Notes: generated by a model from the sequence alone, not told the origin. A stretch of DNA of 64,000 nt from Talinum fruticosum (GCA_021018815.1 JAITYX010000005.1:9643501-9707500), one strand, 5' to 3'. Shown: positions 22,721 to 35,579, counted from the stretch's first letter. Translations and numbers: made by a program.

Positions 22721-25700
22721 ATGGAGCCTCCAAGGGGAGTGTGCGCTTCTGTGTGGCAGTTCTTTCATTTTCTGCCATTTTTCGTTGGACTTCTTCTCCT
22801 GGGCATCATCAAAGGTTGGTGCAAGGGGAAAAAATGAATTACTTTGCTCTTGCATCTTTATTTTCCATCTTTTGTCACTGAAATTCTCAATTGGTTGATT
22901 AACTTCACTGTGTTTCTGGTGTTGAGTTTATGCTTCTAGTGCTTTCTTCATTTTCCTGTTATTTGATACTATTCTGTTTGTACTTATCTGTAGCATAGTA
23001 TTTCCCTTTGACATTGAAATATTTTTTTCTGGGATTTTGAAAATTGCTCAATTGTTTCTCTGATGCTGAAGATGGTAAGAAATCATATTCAATCAGGACC
23101 ATTAGAGGTTTAGAAATTGATGGGTCTATTTTGAAGAAATATGAGTCTTGTATTTGTTCAATAAGAATGGGGGTTATTTTGATGTCCTTGGTGATTCTGA
23201 GATGTATCTTGAAGCTTTGTGTACTTCTTTTTCTGTTTTTTTTTTGGTTTTGGGGGGGTGGAAATGGTTTTCCAGGGTTATGGTCTACTTGGGGAGGGAT
23301 GGAACGACCATGACCAACATATTGATCTTGCCGAGGATGTATTATGTGTATGATGAATGATCATAGTAGGAAATGGGAAAGGAGGGAATTTTATGCGAGG
23401 AATTCCACTTTCTTATAGTGATGGGACATGGAATGGGAGGGAGATGCAAAGTTCCCTAATAGTCCCATATGTCACAATTTCAGATGTTGAAGCCTTTAAA
23501 ATGAAGAACATACTTTGTCTTTCTTATTTTTCTTGCTCAACTCATCCATTGTGATGTTATTCTTTCTCTGACTGTATACAAACTTTTACTATTGGGTTTT
23601 CACTTTTCTCTTTAGATTAGATTTTATTTTTAGATCTTAGGTTTGAGATTAGTAGGGAGTGAAGCATGAGTTACTTTCTATGAAAGCAGTTCAACCTGGA
23701 GCTTTTCAAGTGGCATTAACATGTCACTTATTTCAATGTAGATAGACTTTCAACATATGATTGAAATGTATGATTAGACATTATGCTTCTTCTACCTGGA
23801 AACTTTCTAACTTAAAGTGTCTGGCTCTCTGCTTTCTTTTACTTTTTTGACTGAATATTTTTGTAAAATTCTGTAGTGCTCAGAAGTGAAGCAAATTTCC
23901 TTCCCCCTGGTTTTAAGATGTGACTTGTTTAGATCGTTATTGTCTTTGAGCAGAAGTTTACAAGTTTCATGTGAATGACCATAGCTGGTTGACAATTGTC
24001 TGGTTTGATCTTTCATGCAGGCATTTTATTTTTCCCTTTGGTATGCTTAATTATGACTGTGGGAAACTCCGCAATCATCTTAGGTCTTTGGCCTGCTCAT
24101 TTTTTCTGGACATATTATTGTATTATCAGGTGATTTTTCTTGTTCATTGAAATTCCATTGTTAATGCTTTGTGCCACTAGCTGTAATGCGTAGCTGTGAA
24201 GGTTTTTTACCATTTTTATTTTTAATTCTCAAATTGCAGAGCTAAGCAAGTAGGACCAATTTTGAAGATTGTGCTGAGCCCATGCATATTTGTTTTGTTG
24301 ATATTGTGGCCAGTAGTTGGTATTCCTGCAAGTATAATTGGGGGTGCACTTTATGGTTTTCTCTCACCAGTGTTTGCCACCTTTGATGCTGTTGGAGAAG
24401 GGAAAACAAATGGATTCTATCATTGTCTCTTTGTATGTAATCCCATTGTTCCTGGCTCATAAGAAAAGTAGAAAATGAAAATCAAAGTAAAGACATTACA
24501 ATAAGATCAATAACATTCCCAGTTAATTTTGGACTTCAAAGTTTTGACTTGCTTTCACCAAACTTGCAGGATGGAACGTGGAGTACTATACAGGGCTGCT
24601 TTACTGTTGTTAGAGACTTTAAAGATGTTTGTTTCCATTCGTACTTTTCAATCATGGATGACCTGCGAATTCGTGGTCCTCCAGATGCAAAGTATTATGA
24701 GATAAGGTATGTGTTGGTTCCATGAGTTTCTGCCATTTTTACTACTCACACTCTTCCAGCTACTTTCTAGACAAAATGGGATGTTTTTGACATTAATACT
24801 AGAGGCTGTGGTTGCCTTAAGAATGTGATTTATGTGTTACGGAATGTGAATGAAGCATCATCACTTATGTCTGTCTATTTCATTTATCATGTACCTTTTG
24901 GTAGGAAATTTAGGATGTGTGATTTTCGTCACCATTACGCATACTACCAATGTACCTTTCAATTATATCAGTAGGATGTCCACTTGTAATTTCTTCTCCC
25001 AATGCTTTGTATTTATCTTTCTCCCGTATAATGACAGTTGGGTACTTCTTGCAGAATCCTTTATCTTCCTGGTGCAGTTTTAGCTGGTGCTCTAGGCATT
25101 TTGATCGATATACCAGTCATCTCAGTACTGGCCTTGTTCAAGAGCCCTTACATGCTTTTTAAGGGGTGGCAGCGTCTGATACATGACCTGATTGGTCGTG
25201 AGGGACCTTTCCTCGAGACAATATGTGTCCCTTTTGCAGGTCTTGCAATTCTTCTTTGGCCGTTGGCAGTTGTTGGGGCTGTATTGGGTTCTATGGTTTC
25301 AAGTGTCTTCTTAGGTGCTTATGCTGGGGTTGTTGCCTATCAGGTTCTCATTCTGCTTTATTTAAATCTCAGTTTTTTCAGTTTATTCTTGTGAAGTACT
25401 CTTGGAAGTCTCTCTCACTTGTCTGATTTGCAGCATACACCATTATATCAGCAGCATACTTAAAGTGCTCATTCCTACTCTCCCATATGCTTAGCATTCA
25501 TTAGTGTTCCTTATTATAGGAACTAATTTCATATTAACATTTAATACAAATGATCACATGACACACTTGGAATATATATATAAGTGAGGTATTGCTTTTT
25601 ATTTCTTGAGAGGCCTTTATTGGGTAGCCTGGGAAAGGGGAGAATCAGGTGGGGAAGAGGAACAAAGAGGAGGAATAGAGAAAGAGGGAGAAGCAAAAAG

Positions 25701-27892
25701 GCTTAATTAGTTCTAGCTTTGAGTTCACTTGAGCCTTTCTAGTAAATTATTTACCTTTTACAATCAACAACAGTAACATGACATACTGTTTAGTGCGGTG
25801 AAGGGAGATCTATAATCGATGCAATGTAATTCTTGTCAAGCAGGGAGGTCATGTTCATATGATTAACTGAAAACATTTTGTATTTTTGAGAAGGTAGTTT
25901 TAAAAAAGGGCCCCCTTAGATCCTAGATAGCTTCAAAAGCGGGCAGCTCCCCAATGCCTTGTAACACTATTTAGATTCTTATTAGGCTCACCCTTTCTTC
26001 TTTTAGCTAGAATGATAATGATCCTTGTCCACCTCCTCAATGCAGCATCCACTTGACCTTTCCTAACATGCCCAACCCAATCTGTTTCACACTTATTACC
26101 ATCAAGCCATCCTACTTCAACTTTTCATGATATCATTTCTAATTTTATCTTTCTCGTTGTGGTCGGACATCCACCCAATATCCTTAGTGTAATTGGATGA
26201 CATTGCACAATCAATGACCTTTCCTAACATGCCAATCCATCGAGGTCTTGCTTCACACATCTTATCAGGAAGCCATCCTATCTCTACTTTTTCTTGATAT
26301 CTTCATTTCTGATTTTATTTTTCTTGTTCTGGTCCCACAGCCACCCAAAATCCTTATCTCTGCAATCCCTTTTGTGCTTGTGCGGGCATAATTGGCTGAC
26401 ATTGAGTGAACACTAGACCTGAAAATCACACTCAACAGAAATTTCCTTTGTTTTCAATCTTGAGCAGTCCTCCATTATGGTCACTCAATAGAAATTTCCT
26501 TTATGTTGTGCCATGTTTCTTCTCTACATTATGGTAACTAGTTTTCACCTGGACTGCTGACATGTGAAAAGTTCCATTCCTTATTAGATTTGCACTCTAG
26601 CTACTCAATCATGGTCCATCTTTGAAACCTTTGCACTGCAAGGTTTTGGATCATTCCCAACTTCTTGTCAATTGCTCACCTTTTTCATCGAAATAGATTA
26701 TATGTTTATATGCATCATCAGGTTATGTACATCGTCTTCCATTGCCCTCACATTCACAAGCCTTGTCAGTAACTACTGGGAATAGGAAAGTGCTCAAGGA
26801 AGACCCCTAGTGAAGACTAATACCAGTAGGGAGGTACTCGGTACTGCTCTCAAGTCTTAGAACACAAATTATTGGTCAGTCAGACTTCACATAAATTTCT
26901 TAAAGCTCAAATGTCAGAAAACTATGCATGTTTTTCTCTTAAAATCTCTATAATACCCCCTTCTTCCAAATGTCATGTGCTAGCCCTGTTGTTTTCTCTC
27001 TAAATCTAAAATGTATATATGGTTAGTTACTTAGAGTTCTAAAATGTATATATGGGTATGTAATAGCTTATGTGGTTTATTGGACCATAATTGCATAAAA
27101 CCAAATTGTTTTTGATGAGAGATAGTTCCCTTCTTAATATCTTCTAGATTGTTCTCTTCCATAGCCTTATTATGGCTCATTGGTTGAATACACATCTAGA
27201 TGGTTACTGGTTAATACACTTATGGATGGGATAGTTGTATCCCATCTTTTGTTCTATAGACACAACATAGTTGTATCCCATCTTTTGTTCTATAGACAAT
27301 GTTGTGTCTGTGTCATAACTTCATTGGTCTAGCACTTGTCTTTATGTAGTGTGATACCTTTGTACTAATCTCTACTTATAGTGACCTGTCTTTTACCTTG
27401 CACACTAAACCATCGACTCTTAGATTGTATTTAGTTGGAGGGAAAATGATTTCCTTGAAAAATTTTCTATGGAAAATGTTTTTCCAAGGAAAATAATTGC
27501 AACTCATATTTTCTATTGATTGGTAGGAAGGAAAATAATTTTCTGAAAAAACTATCCCTCAAGTCAAAGTAAAGACTGGTCGACCTTTGGTCAATTTTGG
27601 TTAACCATCTTTTTCTCGTGTTTTTAAGAAACTCTTCAATAAATCAAAACATGCTTAAAATTATATTTGCACACCATTTGGTTATACAACAAAATATTTT
27701 GGCAAATTAGTTAACTGTAGTGTTTTAGTAGGTATATATGCGGTATGAATGTCGACAAATAAATGAATTTTATTGTCAAATTTTTACAGTTGAGTTTCTT
27801 TTAATGTTCTTTATCAAATGGTCAAGTTTCTATTCAATCCGTTGAAGTTAACCCGTATCCAAAAAATTAGTTAATTGAATTGTTTTAGTGGT

Positions 27893-27924
<32 letters not shown>

Positions 27925-30323
27925 CATATATATATATAGAGTGATAAAATGTCGAGAAATGAAGGCACTTTTGACATCAAATTTTAGAGTTGAACTTCTT
28001 TTTTAATGTTTGCTATCAAATGGTCAACTTTTAAATTCAAATTGTTGAACTCGTGTCCGAAAAATCAACTTCCTTTTCAAATGGAAAATATTTTCCCTCA
28101 TATAATAATAATTTTCTAACCTAGTCTTCACCGAATGATGGAAAATTGGAAAATTATTTTCTAAGAAAACATTCCCCCAACCAAACATACCCTAGTATTA
28201 GATTTTTTCTTCTTTCCCCCAAGTTTTGAACTTGCCAATGTAAACACTGGGCTAATGCACTGTTATATTCTGCCTGGAACCATCCCCTCCCCCACCCCCC
28301 CAAAAAAAAAAAAGAAAAAGAAAAGAAAACAACTAAATACCCCCTCTATCTTCATCCTTATTGCAAATAATGCTGTGCCACAGTTCCTAATCTTTGGGCA
28401 ACTGACTAAAGTCCTTCCTTAGTGTGCTAATGCAATGTGTTCCCACATTTTATTTTTATTATTTTTTGAAGTTTGCATATTTGTTTGAGTGCAGGAGTCT
28501 TCCCTTCTGATGGGACTTCGTTATATTGTGGCAGCACTGGCCATATTTGATGAATACAGCAATGATATCCTGGATATGCCGGAAGGAACCTGTTTTCCAA
28601 GGTTGTTTTCACTTGAAACTCGGGTAGTTCATTTATAGACTTGGCAACACTAACCATAATCAATTACAGGGCCTGAGCAATTCTAAGCTAGATCTAATCA
28701 TGACCTAAAATGGCTGACCTGTTTTTGACCTTAGCTTAATAGATCTAACTCTGATTACTGACTACTGATTTTGTCTTCTTGATAAGCATATAAGATGAAG
28801 TAATCGTGAATGCAAATATGACTATATTAGCTGGACCTGACTCTAGTTAAGCATCCCATTAACCCATAGTGAGTCTGACAAATGAACCACTCTGAATGAC
28901 CCATTTAACAAGTCAATTTTCACAAGGAATTTGTGTAGGTGATATATGTTTTTCCTATGAGCAGGCTTCATTATCGAAAGACGGATGCATCAGAACATAA
29001 TCCATCATGTGCACCCTCTTTCTCGAGGCCCACTTCCTTCCAAAAGTTCCCCTCCCGAAGTGGTTCCTTCAAGAACCCTATGATTGAGCTGAAGCCATTT
29101 GAGGTACATTATGCAATGAACCAGGTATGCCTACATGTTTGTAGTCTATGCAACATTTTTAGCTAATTTACCTTAATCTCAAACAGCTACTGGATAGCTT
29201 ATTTAAAGAGTGCAATCGCCATGGAGAGAGACTGGTCTCTGAAGGCCTAATATCAGTGAAAGATATTGAAGAAGCTAAATGTGGAAAAGATAACAATGGT
29301 GTTGTCAGCATTGGTTTACCTGCTTATTGCATATTAAAGATGCTGATACGCTCTGCAAAAGCTAATTCCCAGGGATTGTTGCTAAGTACGTCAAGCCTTT
29401 TCTTCATGTTTGTTCAAGGAACTTGGAGTTGCACTGTTTTTATGTTCATATTTCTGGTGTCTAGGTGATAATGTTACAGAGATAACCAGTGCAAATAGAC
29501 CGAAAGAGAAATTCTTCGATTGGTTTTTGAACCCTCTTCTGATAATGAAGGAACAGATTAAAGCAGAAAACCTCTCGGAAGCGGAGGAGGATTACCTTGG
29601 CAAATTGGTGTTATTTAGTGGAGATCCTCAAAGATTAAAAAGCTCTTTCACTGGAAACCCTCCTGAGTCAGAGGTCAAACGAGCAGAATTCGAGGCATTG
29701 GCTCGAAGGTAATCTGGTCCCTGATTTTTATGATGTTGTACATGAGTCCTTTGTGTTCATGACAGGGTGGGATATAATCATATAATATGTCAGTATTCTG
29801 TATGGTCTGATCTGATCTGATTTTCATCCTTTTATTTTCGTACTAACTATGATAACTCCTCCCAGTGTGGGTCCCATTTTTGCTGAATCTAGGAAGATTT
29901 AGATGTAGCTGATCTTACCTCTGCCAACATCTCTATGGTATTTTATTACTTCATGTTAATAAAAGACAGAGTAGTTGTATTGGGGGATGAGGCTTCTTTC
30001 AACCATTTTATCCTATTTCTTCACTATCTAATTTCTTGTTTGTAAAATGCTAATGAAGGCTTCGAGGGATCACGAAGTCAATCTCAAGGTATCCAACTTT
30101 CAGACGCCGGGTTGAAGCTTTTACAAAACCCATGCTAGAGACTTTGGCTAAAAAGAATGGTGAAAGCCAATCCAGCAATGGAGCTAGGTCATTGCCAAAG
30201 CGAAAAGGAAGCTTTGTCCGATTCCTAAGTGAGCGATCGTTTAAGAAGAAGAGTGATGGCAGTTCTGACAGTGAGTCATGTAATCATGTTGATTTTAGGG
30301 ATGTTGAAATTCAATCAGGATAG
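22721..30323 (+). CDS. Multi-spanning membrane protein, At3g27390-like family (10 coding exons)
   Basis: Coding exons are 22721-22814, 24021-24129, 24240-24432, 24570-24706, 25055-25343, 28495-28601, 28965-29103, 29187-29385, 29465-29708 and 30059-30323. All introns are GT-AG, and the exons sum to 1776 bp, 591 aa plus stop. I recognise the product as the conserved plant family of 'uncharacterized membrane protein At3g27390', of similar length. The MEPPRGVCASVW N-terminus is followed by hydrophobic helices (residues about 14-33, 36-65, 75-105). The diagnostic motifs are FATFDAVGEGKT, KSPYMLFKGW, HDLIGREGPFLETICVPFAGLAI (two more hydrophobic segments follow), DEYSNDILDMPEG, SFKNPMIELKP, FFDWFLNPLL and AEFEALARR. 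The C-terminus is basic and Ser-rich, probably cytosolic. Molecular function is not established to my knowledge. Intron 5 (3151 bp) carries TE remnants. No frameshift or stop was found, and it is the only intact gene here. Confidence 0.93.
25980..26370 (-). mobile_element. Duplicated 3' remnant of an RTE-like LINE in intron 5
   Basis: Two similar blocks of about 140 bp (26052-26190 and 26217-26360) both begin tgacctttcctaacatgcc and end with a ccaccca.tatcctta-type sequence. On the minus strand they read like the R.EDI.DK...EARLRW.GH tail of plant RTE-type RTs. This is a remnant only, full of stops, and is presumably spliced out with the intron. Confidence 0.45.
27420..28201. mobile_element. 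MITE-like inverted-repeat element in intron 5
   Basis: The left end has gtatttagttggagggaaaa and the right end has the inverse of gtatgtttggttgggggaat. Both arms continue into ggaaaat-rich sequence, giving terminal inverted repeats of roughly 40 bp with mismatches. TTAG occurs on both sides (27420-27423, 28198-28201) and may be the target duplication. The interior is AT-rich with a (TA)n palindrome at 27895-27940. It encodes nothing. Confidence 0.6.
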
Positions 30324-30812
30324 TCTGCATTTGTTTCCATTGTATGTATACAAAGTGTTGTATATGGCAATTGCAACTGTGATTATTAGCAGTTTTAGAT
30401 TTGATGTCTGTAATTTCACAAACTTGGATCTTGGAAAGTTAGTCTCACTTTGTGTTTAATTGACAAAATTTAGATTTGCGTATTTTCTCTTCATATGGCA
30501 TTTGCAAATGATTCTGGGTTGAACTGGCATTTGTACGAGCATGGTATAATAAATATAAATAGGATATGAATTACTTGCCAAAAGAAAAAGGGAGTATGAA
30601 TTGAATTGATCTTCAAATTAAATAATATTTGGATACAAATCACTCGGAAAAAAAAGAGGGACATAAATCGAGTAACCCTTCAAAGGACGGAAAAAGAAAG
30701 GGGGATTTATATATATTTTTGAAGCACAGAGGCTATGTAGGCGGGATACGTAAAACAAATCAAGACATATTACCTGCAGTCATAATTGGTAAACATTTTG
30801 CCCTTCCTCATT

Positions 30813-31488
30813 GGGATGGCACCGGGCGGGTTTCCCGACCCTGCTGGGTCCTCGCCCGGAACGGAGAAAATTTCCCGCCCTCGTCGGGGCAGGGATGGGG
30901 TGAAGAAGTTAGTCTCCGAGGGGGATGGGGAAAATTTCCTCCCGTCCCCATTCCCGTTACCCGACCAGGGAATTTTCCCCACCCGAAAATGACATCTATA
31001 TTTCTTATTTTTACATCTAATTATGAATATTTGGGGGTAGAAAGGTAATTATAATAGAGAAACCTCGTAATATTTAAACTTTCTAGCTCTCAACCTCGCC
31101 TTTCAATCTCTCATCTCTCCTTTGGCTTTCTCTCTCCTCTCGGGCATGCTCTCTCTCTGTCCTACCTCTCGCCGTGGTCTCTCTCTCCTCCCTCTCGCCG
31201 AGTCCACTGTGCCTCTGTCCTCCCTCTCGTCGTGGTCTCTCTCTCCTCCCTCTTGCCGTGCTCTCTCTCCTTTCGCCGTGGTCTCTCTCTCCTCCCTCTC
31301 GCCTTACTCTCTCTCTCCTCCCTCTCGATGTGCTCTCTCTCCTCCCTCTTGCCGTGCTCCCTCTCCTCGGTGGAGGCGGGAAGCGGGCCCCGATGGAGAT
31401 TGGGTCCCGGGCGAGGCGGGGGTGGAGGGAGGAGCGAGGGACGAGGCGGGGGGTGTCCCCGACTTCAACCTGCCCGTTGCCATCCCTA
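30813..31488. mobile_element. hAT-type non-autonomous element with pyrimidine-rich minisatellite
   Basis: The terminal inverted repeats are gggatggcaccgggcgggtt on the left and the inverse of agggatggcaacgggcaggt on the right. Such gggatggcaacgggg ends are common in plant hAT-like elements. The flank ctcatt is shared on both sides and may be part of the target duplication. Within lie GC-rich cccgtcc/cgggg stretches and the tandem repeat at 31160-31375. It carries no transposase. Confidence 0.65.
31160..31375. repeat. Minisatellite, roughly 28-30-bp pyrimidine-rich unit
   Basis: Imperfect tandem copies of ctctcctccctctcgccgtg plus a ctct spacer occur seven to eight times. Long Ser/Leu/Pro-rich ORFs in all plus frames and Arg/Glu-rich ORFs on the minus strand come from this repeat and are not taken as genes. 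Confidence 0.85.
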
Positions 31489-31499
31489 CTCATTCCCCC

Positions 31500-32050
31500 T
31501 CCCTATATGTTATGTTAAGAAAATTAGATCGGACCGCGACCCGGTCGGTTTTGGCAGTCGGTTTAATAGATAGGCTCGTTTGGACAGTTGAACAGGAGAA
31601 AATCGATCTGAACCCGATTGACCCAGGAGAACCGCCTGAACCGCGGTTCAACCATAAATTATGGGCACGTATATAAAGCTGCTGAAAAAAAACCCCTAAC
31701 TCGTCTCTCTCAGTCCCTTCCTCTTTCCTCGCTCGCTGTCCCCTGCCCCACTATCCTCTGCTCCTCGCTTGCGTCGGTGGCGATGGTGGTCGCCGGCTGC
31801 CGGCCAACCTCTCTCGTCTCTCTGGTTTTCTCTCTCACTCACATCTCACTCAGTCTTCCTCTCCTCCTCTCGATTCTCTGGTTGCTCTCTCTCGCTCGGT
31901 GGCGTGCGGTGGTGGTGGTGCGCCTCTCCTCCCCCTCTTCTCTCGTTGCCTGCTCTGCCGCTGCTTCTCTTCTCTGTGGTCTGGCTGGCTCGTGCTTCAC
32001 CTTCATTGTGGTAATGCCCTTACTCTTTATAATTTATCTTAATTGATGTT
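31500..32050 (+). other. GC/CT-rich promoter-like TE fragment
   Basis: The sequence opens with cggaccgcgacccggtcgg-type repeats, has a TATA-like tatataaag at 31669-31677, then a CT-rich leader-like stretch and a ggtggcgatggtggtcgcc segment. Related ccgactcggtc...gggtcaa motifs occur inverted at 32530-32655, so both could be ends of one element of unknown class. A 142-codon ORF (31618-32046) crosses the TATA-like box and is not convincing. Confidence 0.3.
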
Positions 32051-32659
32051 CAATTTTCATGTTTCTTAACTAAGAATTCCTCTATCACAATTCACAACTG
32101 CAAAAATCAATTCCACTAATTGGCTAAGAAAGGGGCAGGGGTGTAAGAATACTACTTCAGCCAATTCAACCTCCATTTTGCAAATCAGATTAGAATTACA
32201 TACACGGCCTCAAAAGTGAAAGCCACCAAACTAAAATGCCCATAATCTTGGGGGACAAGCCTTTTGTGGAACAATCTTTCACGATAATATACATTGGCTA
32301 GTTCTGATTGGCTAGTTCTGATTGCTTTTGTTTTTGTTGTGTATGTTAGTTTGTGAGTTGTCGACGACGTTGAAGTAGGTGTTTTTTATTGCTCAAATCA
32401 TTGTGTTTGATGATTGGAAAAGTTAGAATTTGAAGACTCAAATTGATGTCATAGGATCTCTTACATTTATGTTAGGAAAAATAAGGAAAAAATAATTGAA
32501 AATATATAGAGAAAAATTTTAGGATCAACCAGGCTATGTCGATTTGACCCGTTCCAACCATCAATCGGGTCAACTAGTCTAACTCGATCCAAATAGTCCG
32601 AGCGATTGAACAATTGACCCACTTTTCCGACTGGGTCAATGACCGAGTCGGTTCTCTTA

Positions 32660-33230
32660 ATATAGCCTATATACCAACCAACTTAATTAAGCCCCTCTCC
32701 GAATGATACCAACCAACCAAAAATAACCCGAGGCCTAGTTCGTTTTTTTTTTGGTGAAGGAGACGGAAACACAAACAAACTAACCTAGACAGGATCGGTG
32801 GCGGGAGTATGCACGAAGATACAAATGTCCCTCCTAACCAATTCTCTGTCGATATCTAAACTAACACAAGACTCATATTTGATGCAAGACGAGAAAAGTC
32901 CATTAACATATCTTCCAATTTTTCCGTATCAAGGATGATTCTTCTTTTGACTGATCCCATTAGATCTTCCCTTGTCAATTGTCCCGCTTTCCGCTTGTCC
33001 TATGGACTCTTAATTCTTTGGAAACTAAAAAGATGAACAATAGGTGTAAATAGGAGAGATGGGCCACAGAGAGAAAACTAGGAGAAAACATAAATTGTCC
33101 ATGGCGAGGAAGGCAAAACTAGGAGAAAACAACAAATGCATGCCCATCTCTAGCAATTCCAAATAAACAAAGTGAAAGAGACAAGGATAATCATCTAGAA
33201 GACGAGGCTAATGCGAGGGAGATAGAGGCA
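32660..33230. other. No gene recognised
   Basis: The stretch has a poly-T run (32742-32752) and otherwise unremarkable sequence. It could include the 5' untranslated part of the following LINE. Confidence 0.4.
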
Positions 33231-33515
33231 ACACCTATAGTTATTGTTCCATTAAATAGAGAGGAAGAAGAAGCCAATAACTATAGCCTAATTGAAGCGA
33301 GAGATGAGAGCAAACTCTCAAGCTTTGGGAGCTGGATTGATGCATTGAGGAAGATTCGCCAATCAACATCTCGGGCAAATGAGATGGATTCGTTTGATAT
33401 GGGCCACGGTAACCAATCGATTATTGATCACATTCCTAATCTAGGATTTTCTCTTGATTATATACCACCAATTTGAACACAATGGCACATAGAGGCTCAT
33501 GAAATTGAATATGAA

Positions 33516-34220
33516 GTGGAGTGTGGAATACTTGGAGTTCTTCGATCATTTATTATGTTTTTGGGGCAAACCCTAATGGATGGCTTTTTGATTGATTTGG
33601 GGGAGGGGCGGGGGAAGGGATATGATAAAGATGTGGCTAAGCCGAATGGGGTTTTCATAGCTCAATTTCACACTCGAGAGAGATGTCATTCGAAGCATAC
33701 TTTTGTGTATTTTGACCAAAAAAAAAAAAAAACCATCTGGTTTTCAAACCCCGTGGGCTTGGACAACCAACTAACAAAGACCTACTTGCTAAGATACCAA
33801 TTTGGACAACTCTGTCGACTCAGTAAAGAGGGGCTTATCAAGATCGGTAGTTTGGTGGGGAAACCATTGGTTGTGGATAAAATCACACAGGACAAAATGA
33901 GAGCCGGATATGTTCGAGTGCTAATTGAGATGGACATAAGCATAGACTTTCCACAGACAAATAAGATTTATGAATGAGAAAGGTGAAATAATTGTGCAGG
34001 ATATTGAGTATGAATGGCGACTGGTATATGTTCCAAATGTCAACAATATGACCATACTTTGGAGGAATGCATAAAGGACATTAAGAAAGTGTGGATGAGG
34101 AACAAACCACATGACCAAATTATGGTACCACATGCACAACAACAAGCTACAAATAAAGCCCCACCACTAAAAACACAAGAAAAAGGACCATATTATAGAA
34201 TGCATACAGCAACAACATGA
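33516..34220 (+). pseudogene. LINE-3 ORF1
   Basis: The first 153 codons end with a IGSLVGKPLVVDKITQ stretch, then KMRAGYVRVLIEMDIS, the characteristic end of the DUF4283-type ORF1 domain. A stop at 33975 and a frame change lead to CSKCQQYDHTLEEC (34014-34220), a CX2CX4HX4C knuckle with all four metal ligands present. The original protein would have been one chain binding LINE RNA. Confidence 0.8.
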
Positions 34221-34301
34221 GGACTACAATACACCACCAAGCAACTAGGCAACCAAAGATTGTTGTTGATTTGAAATAGTTTCATATCCTTATGAGGGGA
34301 T

Positions 34302-35470
34302 CATGGATAACCTTAGTTTTTGGGATATAAGAGGCCTAAGTAGGCCAAATAAGCAAAGTGTAATTAAAAGGCTTTTGTAGAATAATCGGTGTCCTCTCTT
34401 GGGCATAGTAGAGACTAAAATTAGGGAAGAAGTGGAGGACTACATTAGAAATGATATTGAACCAACTTGGTCAATGGCATCAAACAGATGTAGCATAATG
34501 CAAGTGGAAATATGTACATATTCATGCTCAATACATACTAGGGGTGTTCACTATTCGATTCCGTTCGGATCGGTTCTTTTTAACCGGTTAGTCGAATTAA
34601 ACGGTTCGTAAAATTATGAAGCGGAACAGTAGCTCGGATAAACCGGTTAACCGGATATTGGTTAACCGGATTATTCGGTTCGGTTCACTGTTACTCCGAA
34701 ACCAGAAATGAAAAAATTTACGAACCAATTTTTGGGCAAAACCTTAGGCTAGAAGCCACTAGGCCGGCCAACGAGCAACCATTGGGCCCAACGAGCACCC
34801 ATTGGACCTAGATCACCCTACTTTGCTTTACTCGACCGGAAGAAAGAAGTGCATACTAGCGCAGGAAGGACGAAAGAAAAAAAAAAAGGCGAGGAGGACA
34901 GATCGATTTTTTTCAAATAATAAAATTTCTTATAATTATTTTTAAATTATTTTTTAAAAATTTATTATCGATTCGATTCCGATTAACCGTCGGTTTCAAA
35001 ATCCCGAAGTGGAACCGAACTAGATAAACTATCGGTTCGTTGGTTCGATTAGCTGGAAAATTTAACCGATTTAGTTAACCGAATAAATGGTTCGGTTCAT
35101 CCGATTCACGATTTCGATTCTTTTGCATAACCCTAATACATACACCTCAAAACACTGGGGTTGGGACAACCCCATGATATATATCATTGTGGTGTATGGC
35201 TCTAATGATGAAAATGAAAGGAAAGAACTATGGAAGCATATTGCTAATTACGGTGAGAGTATGGAGGACTCGTGGATAATTGGTGGTGATTTTAATAGCT
35301 TGCTAGAAATTGAGGATAGGATTGGTGGGGATGTAGTACAAGCCGGGGATATACAAGATTTTAAGGAATGCTTGGATATAAGCTTCCTAAAGGAAATTCA
35401 CCACAATGGCCCACACTTCACTTGGAGTAACAAGCAAGGCCAAAGCAAAGTTTTTTTTTTTTTTTTCTAA
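34302..35470 (+). pseudogene. LINE-3 ORF2 endonuclease, split by a MITE
   Basis: The ATG at 34302 starts an endonuclease with WDIRGLSRPNKQ (the usual Asn replaced by Asp) and LLGIVETKI, which contains the metal-binding Glu. The domain is interrupted at 34539-35135 and resumes with VVYGSNDENERKELW, WIIGGDFNSLLEIEDRIGG (complete GDFN) and HFTWSNKQGQSKV. A poly-T run at 35450-35466 then shifts the frame. The catalytic motifs are better kept than in the other two LINEs. Confidence 0.85.
34539..35135. mobile_element. hAT-type MITE inserted in LINE-3
   Basis: The ends are TAGGGGTGTTCA and the inverse of TAGGGTTATGCA, flanked by the 8-bp duplication atacatac (34531-34538, 35136-35143), the length typical of hAT. 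The interior has many cggttcggtt and aaccggtta motifs in both orientations, as in plant hAT miniature elements. The 597 bp has no coding capacity. ORF 34399-34611 running into it is an artefact of the junction. Confidence 0.88.
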
Positions 35471-35579
35471 AGTGGACAGGGTTCTTACAAATGGTGTTGG
35501 CATTACAAACTTCCCGATTATGGAATATATTATTTTGCTCGAAGATGTGTCATATCATAGCCCCCTAATTGTGTAGTTA

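Noticed and set aside
31083..31676. Overlapping ORFs of 113-184 codons on both strands
   Set aside because: They come from the pyrimidine minisatellite and GC-rich hAT ends. Composition is Ser/Leu/Pro or Arg/Glu only.
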